Source of the DNA: Maricaulis maris
GTDB taxonomy: Bacteria; Pseudomonadota; Alphaproteobacteria; Caulobacterales; Maricaulaceae
DNA length: 64,000 nt
Direction: 5' to 3'
Assembly: GCF_003634045.1 (NCBI RefSeq)
Contig: NZ_RBIM01000002.1
Location: 62,001 to 126,000 of the forward strand
Part shown: positions 18,368-31,396 of the stretch, piece by piece
How the letters are laid out: each line of letters opens with the position of its first letter
How positions within the stretch are numbered: position 1 is the first letter of the stretch
Made by a program: the position numbers and the translations under genes
The notes under the pieces: model-generated
Seen by the model: only the letters and a program-made list of their open reading frames with translations
Databases searched by the model: none
Told to the model about the DNA's origin: nothing

Positions 18368-20295
18368 TGCGGTGTGCTGGGATCGGTCTCGCCGATGGCC
18401 AGGGAGTAGAGGCGGTTGTCGATAGATGCGTCGGTGATCTCGTATTCACGCAGCAGGAAGTCGCGGGTTGCGAAGACCACGTCATTGCCGAACTCGCTGA
18501 CGAGATCGCCTTCGATACCGGCCAGATCCGCTGCCGGTGCGGCGGCAATGTCGGCAGGAATGACTTCATCGACCGTCAGGACGAGATAACGGCCTTCGGC
18601 GACCTGTTGCATCCGGTATTCGCCGGGCGTCATGGAAAAGGCCGTTGAGACCGCGCCGCGGGTGAATCCGCCAGCAGTCTGGTCGCGTCGCAGCGTCGAG
18701 CTTTCGGTGCGGCCGCCTGCGGTCAGTGAGACGAGCTCGAGATCGTCTCCGGCCTCGAGTTGGGCGAGTGCGTCCTCGGCCCGGGCCTGCAACTGGGTGT
18801 CGACTTGAATCGAGCGCCAGCGGCTTTCCGCCTGCTCGCGGACTTCTTCCAACTCAAACGGACGGCTGGGCACAATCGAATCGACCCGCAGGGTGAAGAA
18901 ATCCGTGTCGTTGTAGGTCTGCAGGTCGATTGCGAAACCCTCGACCTGTGCGAAGGCGACCGGCAGGATTTCTGCAGCCAGCGCTTGATAGCGCTCCGGA
19001 TCGAAGTCGAGATTTTCGTCGAAGGAGTTTTGGGCCAGCGGCTGGTAAATCTCCAGTGGTGTGCCGCTCGATTCAGCGGCGACCTCAAGCGAGGCACCGT
19101 CTTCGCGTGCGGCTTCGAAGGCCGAGATGGCACCATACATGTCGTCAGTCGCCTGGGCGCGAGCGGCGTCGGCCTGGAGGCGTTCGCGCTCATCCTCAAA
19201 GCTGGGCAGATTGGCCTCTTCGGCCAGCGTCACCTGGACGGCGCTCCAGCCGAAACGGCCTTCCACTGCCCGGGCTTCGTCCTGTGACATGGCGAAAACG
19301 GCGTCGGCCAACTGGGTGTCAGGCACTTCGTAGCGCTGGGCATTGTCCAGGGTGAGCGGCGCATCAAGGCCGAGCTCGCTCGCGACCAGGGCGGCGCTTT
19401 CGCCATTGGCGAGACGCTCGGCGGCGGCTTCGGCCGTGGCTTGGTCGGGCGCCGTCAGCTGGGTGAAGCTACGCACGGCCGGGGTGCCGATCTGGTTGGT
19501 GTCGACCAGGTAGTCATAGGTCTCGCGCAGTACCGACTCGTCGACAGCAACATCGCGGATGAAATCGTCGAGCTGGAAACGGACCAGCGTGATGGCCCGG
19601 AATTCCGGACGGGTGAATAGAGGCTGGCCGTTCTGGCCGGGGGTCTCGGTGATGAAAGCCTGCAATTGTTCGTCGGTCGGATCGGCGATCTCGTCAGCGG
19701 TCGAGGCGTCAAGCACGAGCGCGGACATGCGGCGCTGTTCTTCAGCCACGAGATAACGCGTCGCGGCGATCTGGTCCGGCAGGTCGGCAAGGCGGGTCAA
19801 TGCGCCCATCAGCTGCGAGCGCAGCATGTCGCCTTCGACATCATTGGCGAATTGATCTTCGGTCATCCCGACGCGCTGCAGCGCCGAGCGCATCGTGTCC
19901 GGATCAAAGCGTTCGGTGACCGGATTGCGGAAAGCCGGGATCGCGGCGGCCTCGCGCACGACGGCGGCATCAGAGATGGCGAGGCCAAGCTCATGGGCGC
20001 GGGCAGCCAGGGTGGCGAAGGTGATCTGCTGTTGCAGGACCTGGTTGGCGATGCCTTCCTCGCGCGCCATTTCGCGGGTGATTTCGGGGTTTTGCTGTTG
20101 CAGGCGCTGCACTTCGCGGTCGAAGGCATAGGCCAGTTCGCGTTGGCTGACTTGCTCATTGCCAACCACGACGACAGCGGTGCCGCTGCCGGTGAAAATC
20201 CCGCCGGCGCCGGTCATGGCGAAGGCGAGAACCAGGAGGACAATGATGATCAGCGCCAGAGGCGACTGGGCGAAGGACCGGAAATTGGACAGCAT
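18364..20295 (-). CDS. PpiD-like membrane-anchored peptidylprolyl isomerase/foldase
   Basis: This is a 643-residue periplasmic folding factor of the PpiD/SurA-N type. One transmembrane helix (residues about 12-32) anchors it, with the bulk in the periplasm. The SurA-like N-terminal chaperone domain covers about 40-180 (VVVVGNEQVSQRELAYAFDRE). A parvulin-like domain in the middle looks weak, and a second helical and beta region extends to the C-terminus. It is likely to assist folding of exported and outer-membrane proteins. The stop overlaps the trpE start, an association also recalled from Caulobacter relatives; this suggests shared transcription rather than shared function. Confidence 0.85.
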   Translation of the reverse strand: MLSNFRSFAQSPLALIIIVLLVLAFAMTGAGGIFTGSGTAVVVVGNEQVSQRELAYAFDREVQRLQQQNPEITREMAREEGIANQVLQQQITFATLAARAHELGLAISDAAVVREAAAIPAFRNPVTERFDPDTMRSALQRVGMTEDQFANDVEGDMLRSQLMGALTRLADLPDQIAATRYLVAEEQRRMSALVLDASTADEIADPTDEQLQAFITETPGQNGQPLFTRPEFRAITLVRFQLDDFIRDVAVDESVLRETYDYLVDTNQIGTPAVRSFTQLTAPDQATAEAAAERLANGESAALVASELGLDAPLTLDNAQRYEVPDTQLADAVFAMSQDEARAVEGRFGWSAVQVTLAEEANLPSFEDERERLQADAARAQATDDMYGAISAFEAAREDGASLEVAAESSGTPLEIYQPLAQNSFDENLDFDPERYQALAAEILPVAFAQVEGFAIDLQTYNDTDFFTLRVDSIVPSRPFELEEVREQAESRWRSIQVDTQLQARAEDALAQLEAGDDLELVSLTAGGRTESSTLRRDQTAGGFTRGAVSTAFSMTPGEYRMQQVAEGRYLVLTVDEVIPADIAAAPAADLAGIEGDLVSEFGNDVVFATRDFLLREYEITDASIDNRLYSLAIGETDPSTPQ

Positions 20296-20470
20296 GGTAC
20301 CGAAATGCCTTTTGGAAACGTCGCGCGGAAGGTAGCGGCGAGGTATGGGCCTCGCAAGCGCGAGGGGCGGTTGTCCTGCGATTGTCGGCTTGCACCGTTG
20401 CCGACGCCGGAATTGATGATTACTCCTGCCGCCGGATCAGGGGTATGGATCGGCCGGTCGGGGAGGCAAG

Positions 20471-21211
20471 ATGACGCGTCAGACACTCATCGCGGGAAAT
20501 TGGAAAATGCATGGGCTGACAGAAGCGCTCGGCTTCTTCGGCGCGATTGCACCCATCGCCGCCAAAAGTCCGGCGACGGTGCTGGTCTGTCCGCCCGCGA
20601 CCTTGCTGCAACAGGCCGCCCGGGCTTGTGACGGTACGGTGGTCCGGGTCGGCGGCCAGGATTGTCATGCCGCACCGAGCGGCGCTCATACCGGGGATAT
20701 CTCCGCAGCGATGCTGCGCGATGCCGGCGCCACACATGTCATTCTGGGCCATTCCGAGCGCCGCGCCGATCATGGCGAGCGCGATGCCGATATTCGCGCC
20801 AAGGCCGAGGCGGCTCTGGCTGCCGGCCTGGTCCCGGTGATCTGTGTCGGCGAGACACTGTCCGAGCGAGAAGCGGGCCGCGAAGTCGAGATTGTCGCGG
20901 GTCAGCTCGCCGGTTCGCTGCCTGAAAATGCCGCCAGCGTGGATTTGGTCATAGCATATGAGCCGGTCTGGGCGATCGGGACCGGGTTGACCGCGTCCGT
21001 CGCCGATGTCGCGAGCATGCATGCCGCCATTCGCGAGCGTCTGCCAAATCCCGCAACCTCTTGTATTCTCTATGGAGGTTCAGTGAAGCCTGACAATGCT
21101 GCCGAATTGTTGGGCCTGGCCGATGTCGACGGTGCGCTGGTCGGGGGCGCGAGCCTGAATGCGTCTGATTTTACGGCAATAATCGAAGCGGCAAGTCGCA
21201 AGCGCGAATAA
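20471..21211 (+). CDS. tpiA: Triosephosphate isomerase
   Basis: TpiA interconverts dihydroxyacetone phosphate and glyceraldehyde-3-phosphate. The 246-residue TIM barrel contains GNWKMHG (Lys12), ILGHSERR (His94), [11 protein letters not shown] (catalytic Glu164) and [10 protein letters not shown], all intact. It is divergent from the ppiD-like gene with 175 bases between the starts, and is followed by the receiver-like gene and secG on the same strand. Confidence 0.97.
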   Translation: MTRQTLIAGNWKMHGLTEALGFFGAIAPIAAKSPATVLVCPPATLLQQAARACDGTVVRVGGQDCHAAPSGAHTGDISAAMLRDAGATHVILGHSERRADHGERDADIRAKAEAALAAGLVPVICVGETLSEREAGREVEIVAGQLAGSLPENAASVDLVIAYEPVWAIGTGLTASVADVASMHAAIRERLPNPATSCILYGGSVKPDNAAELLGLADVDGALVGGASLNASDFTAIIEAASRKRE

Positions 21212-21292
21212 GTACGGTAAGTGGATTGAAACTTATTTGCCGGACAGTCCAAGGCTGAGTTTTCATTCGCCGCCTTTGGAGCTGAGCCGAGT

Positions 21293-22339
21293 ATGGCCGA
21301 AATCGACTACGCCCGGGCCTCCGTGCTGCTTTTCGATCCTGTGCACGTGAACCAGCGAACAACGCGTTATGCCTTGTTCGAAATCGGGTTCCGCCAGATC
21401 GAATGCGTCTCATCCTTGTCGGACTTCAAGTCGGCCATCGCCGACAGCGCACCGACGTTGATCGTTGCCGAGTCCAGCGCCACCGATGCCGACATCTTCA
21501 ATCTCGTCCGTTCGGTGCGCCGCGGTGAATTGGGCGGCAACCCGTTTGTGGTCATGCTGCTGACGACCTGGAGCCGCGATACAGGTCATATCCGCAAGGC
21601 GATCGAATGCGGGGCCGATGATGTCATCGTTCGGCCCTTTTCGACCATGTTTGCCGAGGAGCGCGTCAAGACCCTGATCAAGGGGCGCAAGGATTTCATC
21701 GTCACCTCCGACTATATCGGTCCGGACCGCCGCAAGGATACGGAGCGCTCGACCGATGCGCCGCCGATTGCGGTCCCGAATTTTCTCAAGGCGACGGTCG
21801 AAAATGATGAGCAGGCGCTCAACAATGGCAAGCAATGGGTCAGAGAGGCGCGTGACGCCGTAACCAGCGAGCGGGTCCGCCGTGTCGCCATGCGGATTGT
21901 CATTTCCGTCGAGCTGGAGGCCTCCAAGACGGATGAGGGCAAGGTGCCGGTGGCGCTCGATGTCAACGACCTGCAACGCGGTGCCCGCGAGCTGCGGGCC
22001 CATGTGCTGCGGGCGGGCCGACGCGAGGCAGCCGAGGTTGCTGAAGCCCTGATCGAGCAGATCGCGGCCCTCGGCGATGGCCGCAACGCGCCTCCGGCAG
22101 CGCTGAAACTGGCCAAGGAATTGGCGATGGGCAGCTATGCCGCTTTCGCCAATGGCGACACGATCGAGCGTTCGAAGAATGAGATCGGACGCACCGTGTC
22201 CAATCTGCGCAAGCGCTTGCAGGCGCGAGCGGAAGCCAATCAGCGCAAGGCAGAGCTCGCGGCCCAGGCGGCCGCAGCCCAAACCGCAGACGATGCTGGC
22301 CAAGACGGTTCGCCTGATATAAAACGCGCCGCCATGTGA
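21293..22339 (+). CDS. Degenerate response-regulator receiver protein with helical C-terminus
   Basis: This is a 348-residue cytoplasmic protein. Residues 10-120 follow a CheY-like receiver pattern (ASVLLFDPVHVN at the start, then LIVAESSATDAD, VVMLLTTW and CGADDVIVRPFS). The phospho-acceptor Asp position is Glu60, the conserved Lys is Arg114, the Thr/Ser is kept (Thr91 or 92) and only one acidic residue (Asp15) of the usual pair is present. The C-terminal 200 residues are predicted mostly helical, Ala- and Arg-rich, with no DNA-binding or catalytic domain I recognise. It lies between tpiA and secG; function unknown. A phosphorylation-independent signalling or scaffold role is possible. Confidence 0.75.
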   Translation: MAEIDYARASVLLFDPVHVNQRTTRYALFEIGFRQIECVSSLSDFKSAIADSAPTLIVAESSATDADIFNLVRSVRRGELGGNPFVVMLLTTWSRDTGHIRKAIECGADDVIVRPFSTMFAEERVKTLIKGRKDFIVTSDYIGPDRRKDTERSTDAPPIAVPNFLKATVENDEQALNNGKQWVREARDAVTSERVRRVAMRIVISVELEASKTDEGKVPVALDVNDLQRGARELRAHVLRAGRREAAEVAEALIEQIAALGDGRNAPPAALKLAKELAMGSYAAFANGDTIERSKNEIGRTVSNLRKRLQARAEANQRKAELAAQAAAAQTADDAGQDGSPDIKRAAM

Positions 22340-22416
22340 CCGGGCGGTGCTGGCATCGCACCGGGAACTCCTTATATCACTGGACGGGCTGCCAACTGGG
22401 CGGCGCGTTCTGGCTT

Positions 22417-24460
<2,044 letters not shown>

Positions 24461-24514
24461 GGGAGTGTCGGGCTTAGGTCCGTGTTTTTAACCATTTAGA
24501 ACACCCGAAACCAC

Positions 24515-24611
24515 CGTCATCCCCCGGCTTGTCCGGGGGACCTCGACTCACGCGTGTGGAAGATGGCTGAGGTCCCCCGGATCGTCGCTTCGCGTCGACC
24601 GGGGGATGACG
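24515..24611. repeat. Intergenic palindromic repeat, family 1, copy A
   Basis: A 97-bp element bounded by a perfect 13-bp inverted repeat (CGTCATCCCCCGG at 24515-24527 and its complement at 24599-24611). Inside are two further hairpins: CCCCGG-cttgt-CCGGGG-like near the left end, and GTCG-cttcg-CGAC near the right end. Copy B at 30799-30917 shares the first 29 bases and the right-hand ~40 bases, while the centres differ. The element sits 54 bases after pyrG. Confidence 0.88.
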
Positions 24612-24626
24612 ACCAGAATTGGAGTC

Positions 24627-24899
24627 TCACTTTTGCTCCAAGGCAATGGTGAGCGGAACGCTTGCGGGATCTCCAATATTTCCCGAGTCCACGTGAGCAT
24701 GTACCCAATCGTTTTTGGATTCGGCTACCCGAAGGCACTCTTTAGCCAAGTACAGCAAACCGTCTCTTGAACCGGTCAATCTTACTTCTAACGGGCCGTC
24801 ATTTCTGGCGCATTCACCCTTGATAAACGGATCGTAGGCCGTCCCGGCCATTCTCGATTCAAGCGCCTTTCTCGCAAGGTCCGCCAATGTGTCCGCCAT
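24627..24899 (-). CDS. Small protein, possible Imm32-family immunity protein
   Basis: This is a 90-residue cytoplasmic protein with no signal peptide or membrane segment. The second half (VRLTGSRDGLLYLAKECLRVAES, then HAHVDSG and SVPLTIAL) resembles my recollection of the Imm32 fold: strand, helix, His-containing strand, final strand. A purine-rich AAGGAAC lies 10 bases before the ATG, and codon use is less GC-biased than in neighbours. No toxin gene is adjacent, so if it is an immunity protein it is an orphan. The family call is tentative; that it is a real gene is more likely than not. Confidence 0.55.
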   Translation of the reverse strand: MADTLADLARKALESRMAGTAYDPFIKGECARNDGPLEVRLTGSRDGLLYLAKECLRVAESKNDWVHAHVDSGNIGDPASVPLTIALEQK

Positions 24900-25001
24900 A
24901 ATCGGTCTGTTCCTTTTTTAAATCAGCGACAACTTCTTCATTTCGCCGAAGCAAGTTTCGCGCGCTATGCGCTCCTCGAGCGCAACGGTATTGCTGCCGC
25001 T

Positions 25002-26390
25002 TCAAACACCCCCCAGCTCGCCGATCACACGCACAGCCGTCATCACATCCTCCCGCGTGCAATCAAACTGCCCGACCTGGAAGCGGATCACATAGCGGCC
25101 GTCATGGCGGGTCTGGGTGAGATAGGTGCGGCCATCGGTGTTGATGCGTTCCAGCAGGTCCGCGGTGGCCTCATCGCCGGCCTTGCAGGCGAAGCTGAAC
25201 AGGCTGAAGCGCGGCTCTGTCACGATTTCGAGGCCGGGCAGGGCGCGGATCGCCTCGCAGGCTTCGTTTGACCAGGCGATGTGGTTGCGGATGCGGGTGC
25301 GCAGGCCGTCCAGCCCGTAGGCGCGGATCAGGAACCAGAGTTTGAGCGCGCGGAAGCGGCGGCCGAGCGGGATGGTCCATTCGGAGTAATTGATGGCGTC
25401 GTCCATGCCCGGTGTTTCGAGGTAATCCGGCCGCAGGGTCAGGGATTTGAGCTGGTCGGTCGGGTCCTTCAGGAACTGCACCGAGCAATCGAACTGGGCA
25501 CCAAGCCATTTATGCGGGTTGAAGACGATACTGTCGGCGCCCTCGACGCCGTTCCAATTCGTGCGCAGCTCGGGGCAGATCATCGCCGAGCCGGCCCAGG
25601 CGGCATCGACATGGGTGTAGAGATTTTCTTCGCGGGCGACCTCAATGATCTTCGCGACCGGATCGATGGCACCGATACCGGTACCGCCGACGCAGATCAC
25701 GATACCGGCCGGCAAATGACCGGCGGCGCGGTCAGCGGTGATCGCAGCGCGCAGGGCATCCGGATCCATGCCGTAATCGTCGGTGGTGGCGATCTTGACC
25801 AGATTGTCCTGACCGATCCCCGCCACCCAGCACGCCTTGTCGACGGAAGAATGGGTCTGGGCTGACGCGTAGACGCGCGGCGCCGCTTCACCGCGGAGTC
25901 CGGAGCGGATGCCGCGCCAGTCGAGTGCTCGTTCACGCATGGTCATGACAGCGGAGAGTGTGGCCGAGGAGGCGCTGTCCTGGATCACGCCGCGCCAGCC
26001 TGACGGCAGGCCGAGCGCCTGACGCAGCCAGTCGACCATGCGGGTTTCCATTTCAGTGGCGGCTGGCGAGGTCTGCCACAGCATGCATTGCGCTGACATC
26101 GTGTTGACGAGCTGTTCGGCGAGCATGGAGGCGGGCGCCGCGTTGGCCGGGAAATAGGCGAAGAAGCGCGGATGCTGCCAATGGGTCATGGCGTCGGGGA
26201 CGAGGCGTTCGAAATCGGCGAAAATCTCGTCCATGCCGGTTGCGCCGTCGGGCGGCGAAACGGGCAGGGCGTTGAGGACATTCCCGGGCCGCGTCGCCGG
26301 ACGGACCGGGCGGTCGCGCAGGGTTTCCAGATAGGTTTTCGACCAGTCGGCAATGCGCCGCGACCAGGTGCCAAATTCCTCGAGCTTCAT
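25002..26390 (-). CDS. PLP-dependent group II amino acid decarboxylase (aromatic type)
   Basis: This is a PLP-dependent decarboxylase resembling aromatic-L-amino-acid/tyrosine/tryptophan decarboxylases, which release CO2 to give an amine. The start at 26390 follows GAGGGG with 6 bases spacing and gives 462 residues beginning MKLEEFGTWSRRIADW. Family segments include HPRFFAYFPANA (about 80-91), DSASSATLSAV, HVDAAWAGSAM, and the PLP-lysine motif NPHKWLGAQFDCS. The C-terminus ends in a typical RFQVGQFDCTREDV region. Substrate cannot be told from the sequence. It is monocistronic and convergent with the small Imm32-like gene's side. Confidence 0.87.
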   Translation of the reverse strand: MKLEEFGTWSRRIADWSKTYLETLRDRPVRPATRPGNVLNALPVSPPDGATGMDEIFADFERLVPDAMTHWQHPRFFAYFPANAAPASMLAEQLVNTMSAQCMLWQTSPAATEMETRMVDWLRQALGLPSGWRGVIQDSASSATLSAVMTMRERALDWRGIRSGLRGEAAPRVYASAQTHSSVDKACWVAGIGQDNLVKIATTDDYGMDPDALRAAITADRAAGHLPAGIVICVGGTGIGAIDPVAKIIEVAREENLYTHVDAAWAGSAMICPELRTNWNGVEGADSIVFNPHKWLGAQFDCSVQFLKDPTDQLKSLTLRPDYLETPGMDDAINYSEWTIPLGRRFRALKLWFLIRAYGLDGLRTRIRNHIAWSNEACEAIRALPGLEIVTEPRFSLFSFACKAGDEATADLLERINTDGRTYLTQTRHDGRYVIRFQVGQFDCTREDVMTAVRVIGELGGV

Positions 26391-26526
26391 CCTCATCCCC
26401 TCTACCGGTCGCCCACGAGCGACCGGTGGCTGAATTTTTTTCAGGTCTTGCGCATCTAAACCCATTGTCACGGGCATCCAACGGGCAAAGCCGTTATCAT
26501 GCGGCCACGGGATCAAGGAGACTGCC

Positions 26527-27180
26527 ATGCATCGTTATCGTTTCACCGCCCTCGCTGGCGCCGCTCTGGCGGCTGCCGCACTCACCGCACCGGGCTTTGC
26601 CCAGGACAATGAGAGCCGCAATCTCACCGGGTTCGATTCCATCGATGCCAATGGCGGGTTCGAGCTGGTTGTCGTGCAGGGCGAGGGGTTTTCGGTTGAG
26701 CTGATTGGCGATGCCGATGATTTCGACCGGATCGACACCGAGGTCGATGGCCACCGTCTTGAGATCGATCAGCACAGCGGCTTGTTCTCGCGGCGCCACA
26801 GCCTCGATGTGGTGGTACAGGTCACCCTGCCTGCGATCAGCGAACTGGCCTTCGGCCGCGGTATCAGTGCCGAGGTGACCGGGATTGACAGTGCGGACCT
26901 TGAAGTCGATGTCGCCACCGGCTCGTCCGTGCGCCTGTCAGGTACGTGCGGATCGCTTGAGATCGATGCCTCGACCGGCACCTCCCTGCGCGCCAGCGAT
27001 CTGGTTTGCGCCCGGGTGGAGGTTGATGCCTCGACCGGAGCCTCGGTCTCTGCGCATGCCACCGAGGCCGCTGACGCCTCGGCCAGCATGGGCGCTTCGG
27101 TGCGTATTCACGGCAATCCGCCGGCGCGCCATTCCAGAAGCACGATGGGCGGATCGGTCAGCCTGTCCAGCGGCGGTTAG
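26527..27180 (+). CDS. Exported GIN-domain (head GIN, DUF2807) protein
   Basis: This is a 217-residue exported protein. The signal peptide spans about residues 1-25 (cleavage after GFA). The mature part begins FDSIDANGGFELVVVQG, the entry of the head-GIN/auto-transporter-adhesin-like DUF2807 domain, followed by repeated beta-strand units containing VDVATGSSVRLSG, IDASTGTSLRAS and VDASTGASVSA, a short tandem repeat of about 20 residues consistent with a beta-helix. The binding partner is unknown. A GC-rich hairpin follows the stop. It is structurally in the same spirit as the three beta-helix proteins at 41-46 kb, but not in their cluster. Confidence 0.8.
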   Translation: MHRYRFTALAGAALAAAALTAPGFAQDNESRNLTGFDSIDANGGFELVVVQGEGFSVELIGDADDFDRIDTEVDGHRLEIDQHSGLFSRRHSLDVVVQVTLPAISELAFGRGISAEVTGIDSADLEVDVATGSSVRLSGTCGSLEIDASTGTSLRASDLVCARVEVDASTGASVSAHATEAADASASMGASVRIHGNPPARHSRSTMGGSVSLSSGG

Positions 27181-27191
27181 GCAAAGCAGCA

Positions 27192-27214
27192 GCGCGGCCT
27201 GCAACAGGCCGCGC
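27192..27214 (+). terminator. Hairpin after GIN-domain gene (weak terminator candidate)
   Basis: A 10-bp perfect GC-rich stem (27192-27201 with 27205-27214) closes a CAA loop 11 bases after the stop codon. There is no T-run after it, so it may act only as an RNA 3'-end stabiliser or a factor-assisted terminator. Confidence 0.55.
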
Positions 27215-27313
27215 GCCATGCTTGCACCGGGTCGATTAAGCCTGTATACGGCGCGGCTCGAACGGATGGTGAAAGCTGTCCCGACCACTGATTCATAGCG
27301 CTGGAGAGGCTCA

Positions 27314-27496
27314 ATGGCCGTCCCTAAAAGAAAAACGACGCCGAGCAAACGCGGCATGCGCCGGGCCCACGACAAGCTGGCTGCCCCGGTCTACATTGAA
27401 GACAAGGACAGCGGCGAGCTGCGCCGTCCGCACCATGTCGACCTGAAGTCGGGCATGTATCGCGGTCGCCAGATCCTCGAGCCGAAGGACGACTGA
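27314..27496 (+). CDS. rpmF: 50S ribosomal protein L32
   Basis: L32 is a small protein of the large ribosomal subunit. The 60-residue product begins [20 protein letters not shown], the conserved L32 start, and has the alphaproteobacterial Cys-free C-terminus (no zinc ribbon). In many bacteria rpmF precedes plsX and fabH; here it is alone and followed by a strong terminator. Confidence 0.97.
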   Translation: MAVPKRKTTPSKRGMRRAHDKLAAPVYIEDKDSGELRRPHHVDLKSGMYRGRQILEPKDD

Positions 27497-27538
27497 GTCG
27501 TTTCCGGCTGACCGGATTGCCCGGTCAACATGGCTGAC

Positions 27539-27574
27539 AAAAAAACGCGCCAGGCCAATGCCAGGCGCGTTTTT
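27539..27574 (+). terminator. Intrinsic terminator after rpmF
   Basis: An 11-bp stem (27541-27551 with 27564-27574) with a short inner GGC/GCC extension, a leading A-run and a T5 run built into the 3' arm, located 45 bases after the rpmF stop. The A/T symmetry lets it work for either strand. Confidence 0.9.
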
Positions 27575-27681
27575 CTTTGCGTGTTCTGTCCTTTTGCGCG
27601 GAATTCTGGGTGTTTTCTCCCGCCGCTTGCACAAGGCTGCAACTTGCCCAAACTGGCGGCCTCGTACGGACAGGGGATGAC

Positions 27682-29352
27682 ATGACCAGCGATATCGAAA
27701 TCGCCCGCGCGGCGACGCTCAAGCCCATGGCCGATATCGCGGCGGGGCTGGGGATACCCGATGAGGCCATCATTCCCTTTGGCCGTTCCAAGGCCAAGCT
27801 TTCGGGCGAGTACATTGCCACGCTCAAGGATCGCCCCCGCGGCAAGCTGATTCTCGTCACTGCAATCAGTCCGACTCCGGCGGGTGAGGGCAAGACCACG
27901 ACCACGGTCGGGTTGGGCGATGGTCTCGCCCGGATCGGCAAGAAGGTCGCCATCTGCCTGCGCGAGCCCTCCCTGGGTCCGTGTTTTGGCATGAAGGGCG
28001 GGGCGGCCGGTGGTGGCATGGCACAGGTGGTGCCGATGGAGGATATCAATCTCCATTTCACCGGCGATTTCCACGCCATCACCTCGGCCCATAACCTGCT
28101 CGCCGCGCTGGTCGACAATCATGTCCATTGGGGCAATGAGCAACAACTCGACACCCGCCGCATCGCCTTTCGCCGGGTGATGGACATGAATGACCGCTCC
28201 CTGCGCAATCTGGTCACCGGGCTGGGCGGCGCGGCCCATGGCACGCCGCGCGAGGCCGGGTTCGACATCACGGTGGCCTCCGAAGTCATGGCAATCCTGT
28301 GCCTGGCCCGCGATCTGGCGGACCTTGAGGACCGGCTCGGCAAGATCGTGGTTGGTGAGCGCGCTGACCGTTCGCGCGTGACGGCCGCTGATATCGGAGC
28401 GGCCGGTGCAATGACGGTGCTCTTGAAGGACGCTTTCCAACCCAATCTCGTGCAGACGCTGGAACACACGCCGACCTTCATCCATGGCGGCCCCTTCGCC
28501 AATATCGCCCATGGCTGCAATACGCTGGTCGCCACTGACACGGCCCTGCGCCTGGCCGATTATGTCGTCACCGAGGCCGGCTTCGGGGCCGATCTGGGGG
28601 CCGAGAAATTCTTCGACATCAAATGCCGCAAGGGTGGCCTCGAGCCGTCTGCCGCCGTCCTGGTCGCCACGATCCGGGCGCTGAAGATGAATGGCGGGAT
28701 TCCGAAGGATCAACTGGGCGGAGAGAATGTCGCCGCCGTCGAGGCCGGCTGCGCCAATCTCGGCCGTCATATCGAAAACATGGCCAAGTTCGGGGTGCCG
28801 GTCGTCGTCGCGATCAATCATTTCATCGCCGACAGCGAAGCCGAAATCGCCGCGGTCCAGTCCTATTGCGAAGCGCGGGGCGTCAAGGCCGTACTGGCGA
28901 CTCACTGGGCCGAGGGCGGGCAGGGCGCGGAAAAACTGGCCGAGGCCGTCAGCGCCCTTGTGGAGGGCGGAACAAGCCGTTTTGCGCCGCTCTATGGCAA
29001 TGACCTCACCCTGGCCGACAAGATCGAGATAATCGCCACCTCGATCTACCGTGCCGGCTCGGTCGTCTATGAACGCTCAGCACGCCAGCAATTGGAGCGT
29101 TGGCAGGAGGCGGGCTACGGGCAATTGCCGGTCTGCATGGCCAAGACGCAATACTCGTTTTCTGCTGATCCGAGCCTGATCGGCGCGCCGGAGGGCCATG
29201 AACTCCATGTCCGCGAAGTCCGCCTGTCGGCCGGGGCCGGTTTCGTGGTCGCTGTCTGCGGCGCGATCATGACCATGCCGGGTTTGCCGCGGAAACCGGC
29301 GGCGCTGGATATCCATCTCAACAAAGCCGGGGAGGTCGAGGGGCTGTTCTAG
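27682..29352 (+). CDS. fhs: Formate--tetrahydrofolate ligase
   Basis: Fhs uses ATP and formate to make 10-formyl-THF, feeding one-carbon metabolism. ATG 27682, with AGGGGA just upstream, gives 556 residues starting [20 protein letters not shown], the normal length and start. The nucleotide-binding loop [17 protein letters not shown] is near residue 62-78; [14 protein letters not shown] and the C-terminal [16 protein letters not shown] are family hallmarks. The rpmF terminator lies just ahead, so it has its own promoter. Confidence 0.96.
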   Translation: MTSDIEIARAATLKPMADIAAGLGIPDEAIIPFGRSKAKLSGEYIATLKDRPRGKLILVTAISPTPAGEGKTTTTVGLGDGLARIGKKVAICLREPSLGPCFGMKGGAAGGGMAQVVPMEDINLHFTGDFHAITSAHNLLAALVDNHVHWGNEQQLDTRRIAFRRVMDMNDRSLRNLVTGLGGAAHGTPREAGFDITVASEVMAILCLARDLADLEDRLGKIVVGERADRSRVTAADIGAAGAMTVLLKDAFQPNLVQTLEHTPTFIHGGPFANIAHGCNTLVATDTALRLADYVVTEAGFGADLGAEKFFDIKCRKGGLEPSAAVLVATIRALKMNGGIPKDQLGGENVAAVEAGCANLGRHIENMAKFGVPVVVAINHFIADSEAEIAAVQSYCEARGVKAVLATHWAEGGQGAEKLAEAVSALVEGGTSRFAPLYGNDLTLADKIEIIATSIYRAGSVVYERSARQQLERWQEAGYGQLPVCMAKTQYSFSADPSLIGAPEGHELHVREVRLSAGAGFVVAVCGAIMTMPGLPRKPAALDIHLNKAGEVEGLF

Positions 29353-29359
29353 CCAATAA

Positions 29360-30763
<1,404 letters not shown>

Positions 30764-30798
30764 GTAGTCAGCGGCACTTTTCAAACGGCATCAACTTC

Positions 30799-30917
30799 CG
30801 TCATCCCCCGGCTTGTCCGGGGGACCTTTGCTCGCCTGCTAGACATCGGAGCGAGGTGGACTGGCGTATTGGCTTAGGTCCCCCGGATCACCGCTTCGCG
30901 CCGACCGTGGGATGACG
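30799..30917. repeat. Intergenic palindromic repeat, family 1, copy B
   Basis: A 119-bp element with the same ends as copy A: the left 13-bp CGTCATCCCCCGG at 30799-30811 and a complement with one mismatch at 30905-30917. The left 29 bases are identical to copy A, the right part (TTAGGTCCCCCGGATC followed by a CGCTTCGCG hairpin) is nearly so, while the central ~45 bases are unrelated and longer. It lies 36 bases after eno. The remaining gap to ftsB shows no other clear feature. Confidence 0.87.
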
Positions 30918-31090
30918 ATTGGATTAGGATTGGTGGGGGGAGAATCCAGAAACTCTCAGCCCCATTCCAGCCCAATCCCTTACCCAGTCCTGAATCCGTG
31001 ATTCACGACTCCTAAAGTGTGATCGTGTTGAATCACCCTTGCAGAAGAACACGGTGTATCAGCGCCGGTCTCAACAAGGGTGTACGGGTT

Positions 31091-31396
31091 TTGGACGCGA
31101 TCAAGCGCTTTTCCACGACAGCATTGCTCACCGTCGCGATCGCCTATTTCGGCTATCACGCGCTGACGGGCGAGCAGGGCGTGCTGAACTGGATTGTCGT
31201 GAAAAACGAGATCAGCGAAGCCGAAGCCGAGCTTGCCCTGGCCCAGGCCGAACGGCAGGCGCTGGAAGTCACGGCGGCGCGTCTGCGCTCTGACAGCCTT
31301 GATCTCGACTACGTCGAAGAGCGGGCCCGCGACATTCTCAATGTCGCCCATCCGCGTGAATTCATCGTCGAGATCGACAGCGAAGACCGTCGCTGA
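31091..31396 (+). CDS. ftsB: FtsB/DivIC-family septum formation initiator
   Basis: FtsB is a bitopic divisome protein that works with FtsL and FtsQ. The product has a short cytoplasmic N-terminus, one transmembrane helix (about TTALLTVAIAYFGYHAL) and a heptad-rich periplasmic coiled coil (EISEAEAELALAQAERQALEV) ending with YVEERARDILNVAHPREFIV, the typical FtsB/DivIC pattern. The start is unsettled: TTG 31091, with AAGGG upstream, gives a standard 101-residue protein, while in-frame GTGs at 31019 and 31025 would add a Cys/Arg-rich tail with no family support. Location between eno and pdhA is conserved in alphaproteobacteria. Confidence 0.85.
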   Translation: MDAIKRFSTTALLTVAIAYFGYHALTGEQGVLNWIVVKNEISEAEAELALAQAERQALEVTAARLRSDSLDLDYVEERARDILNVAHPREFIVEIDSEDRR

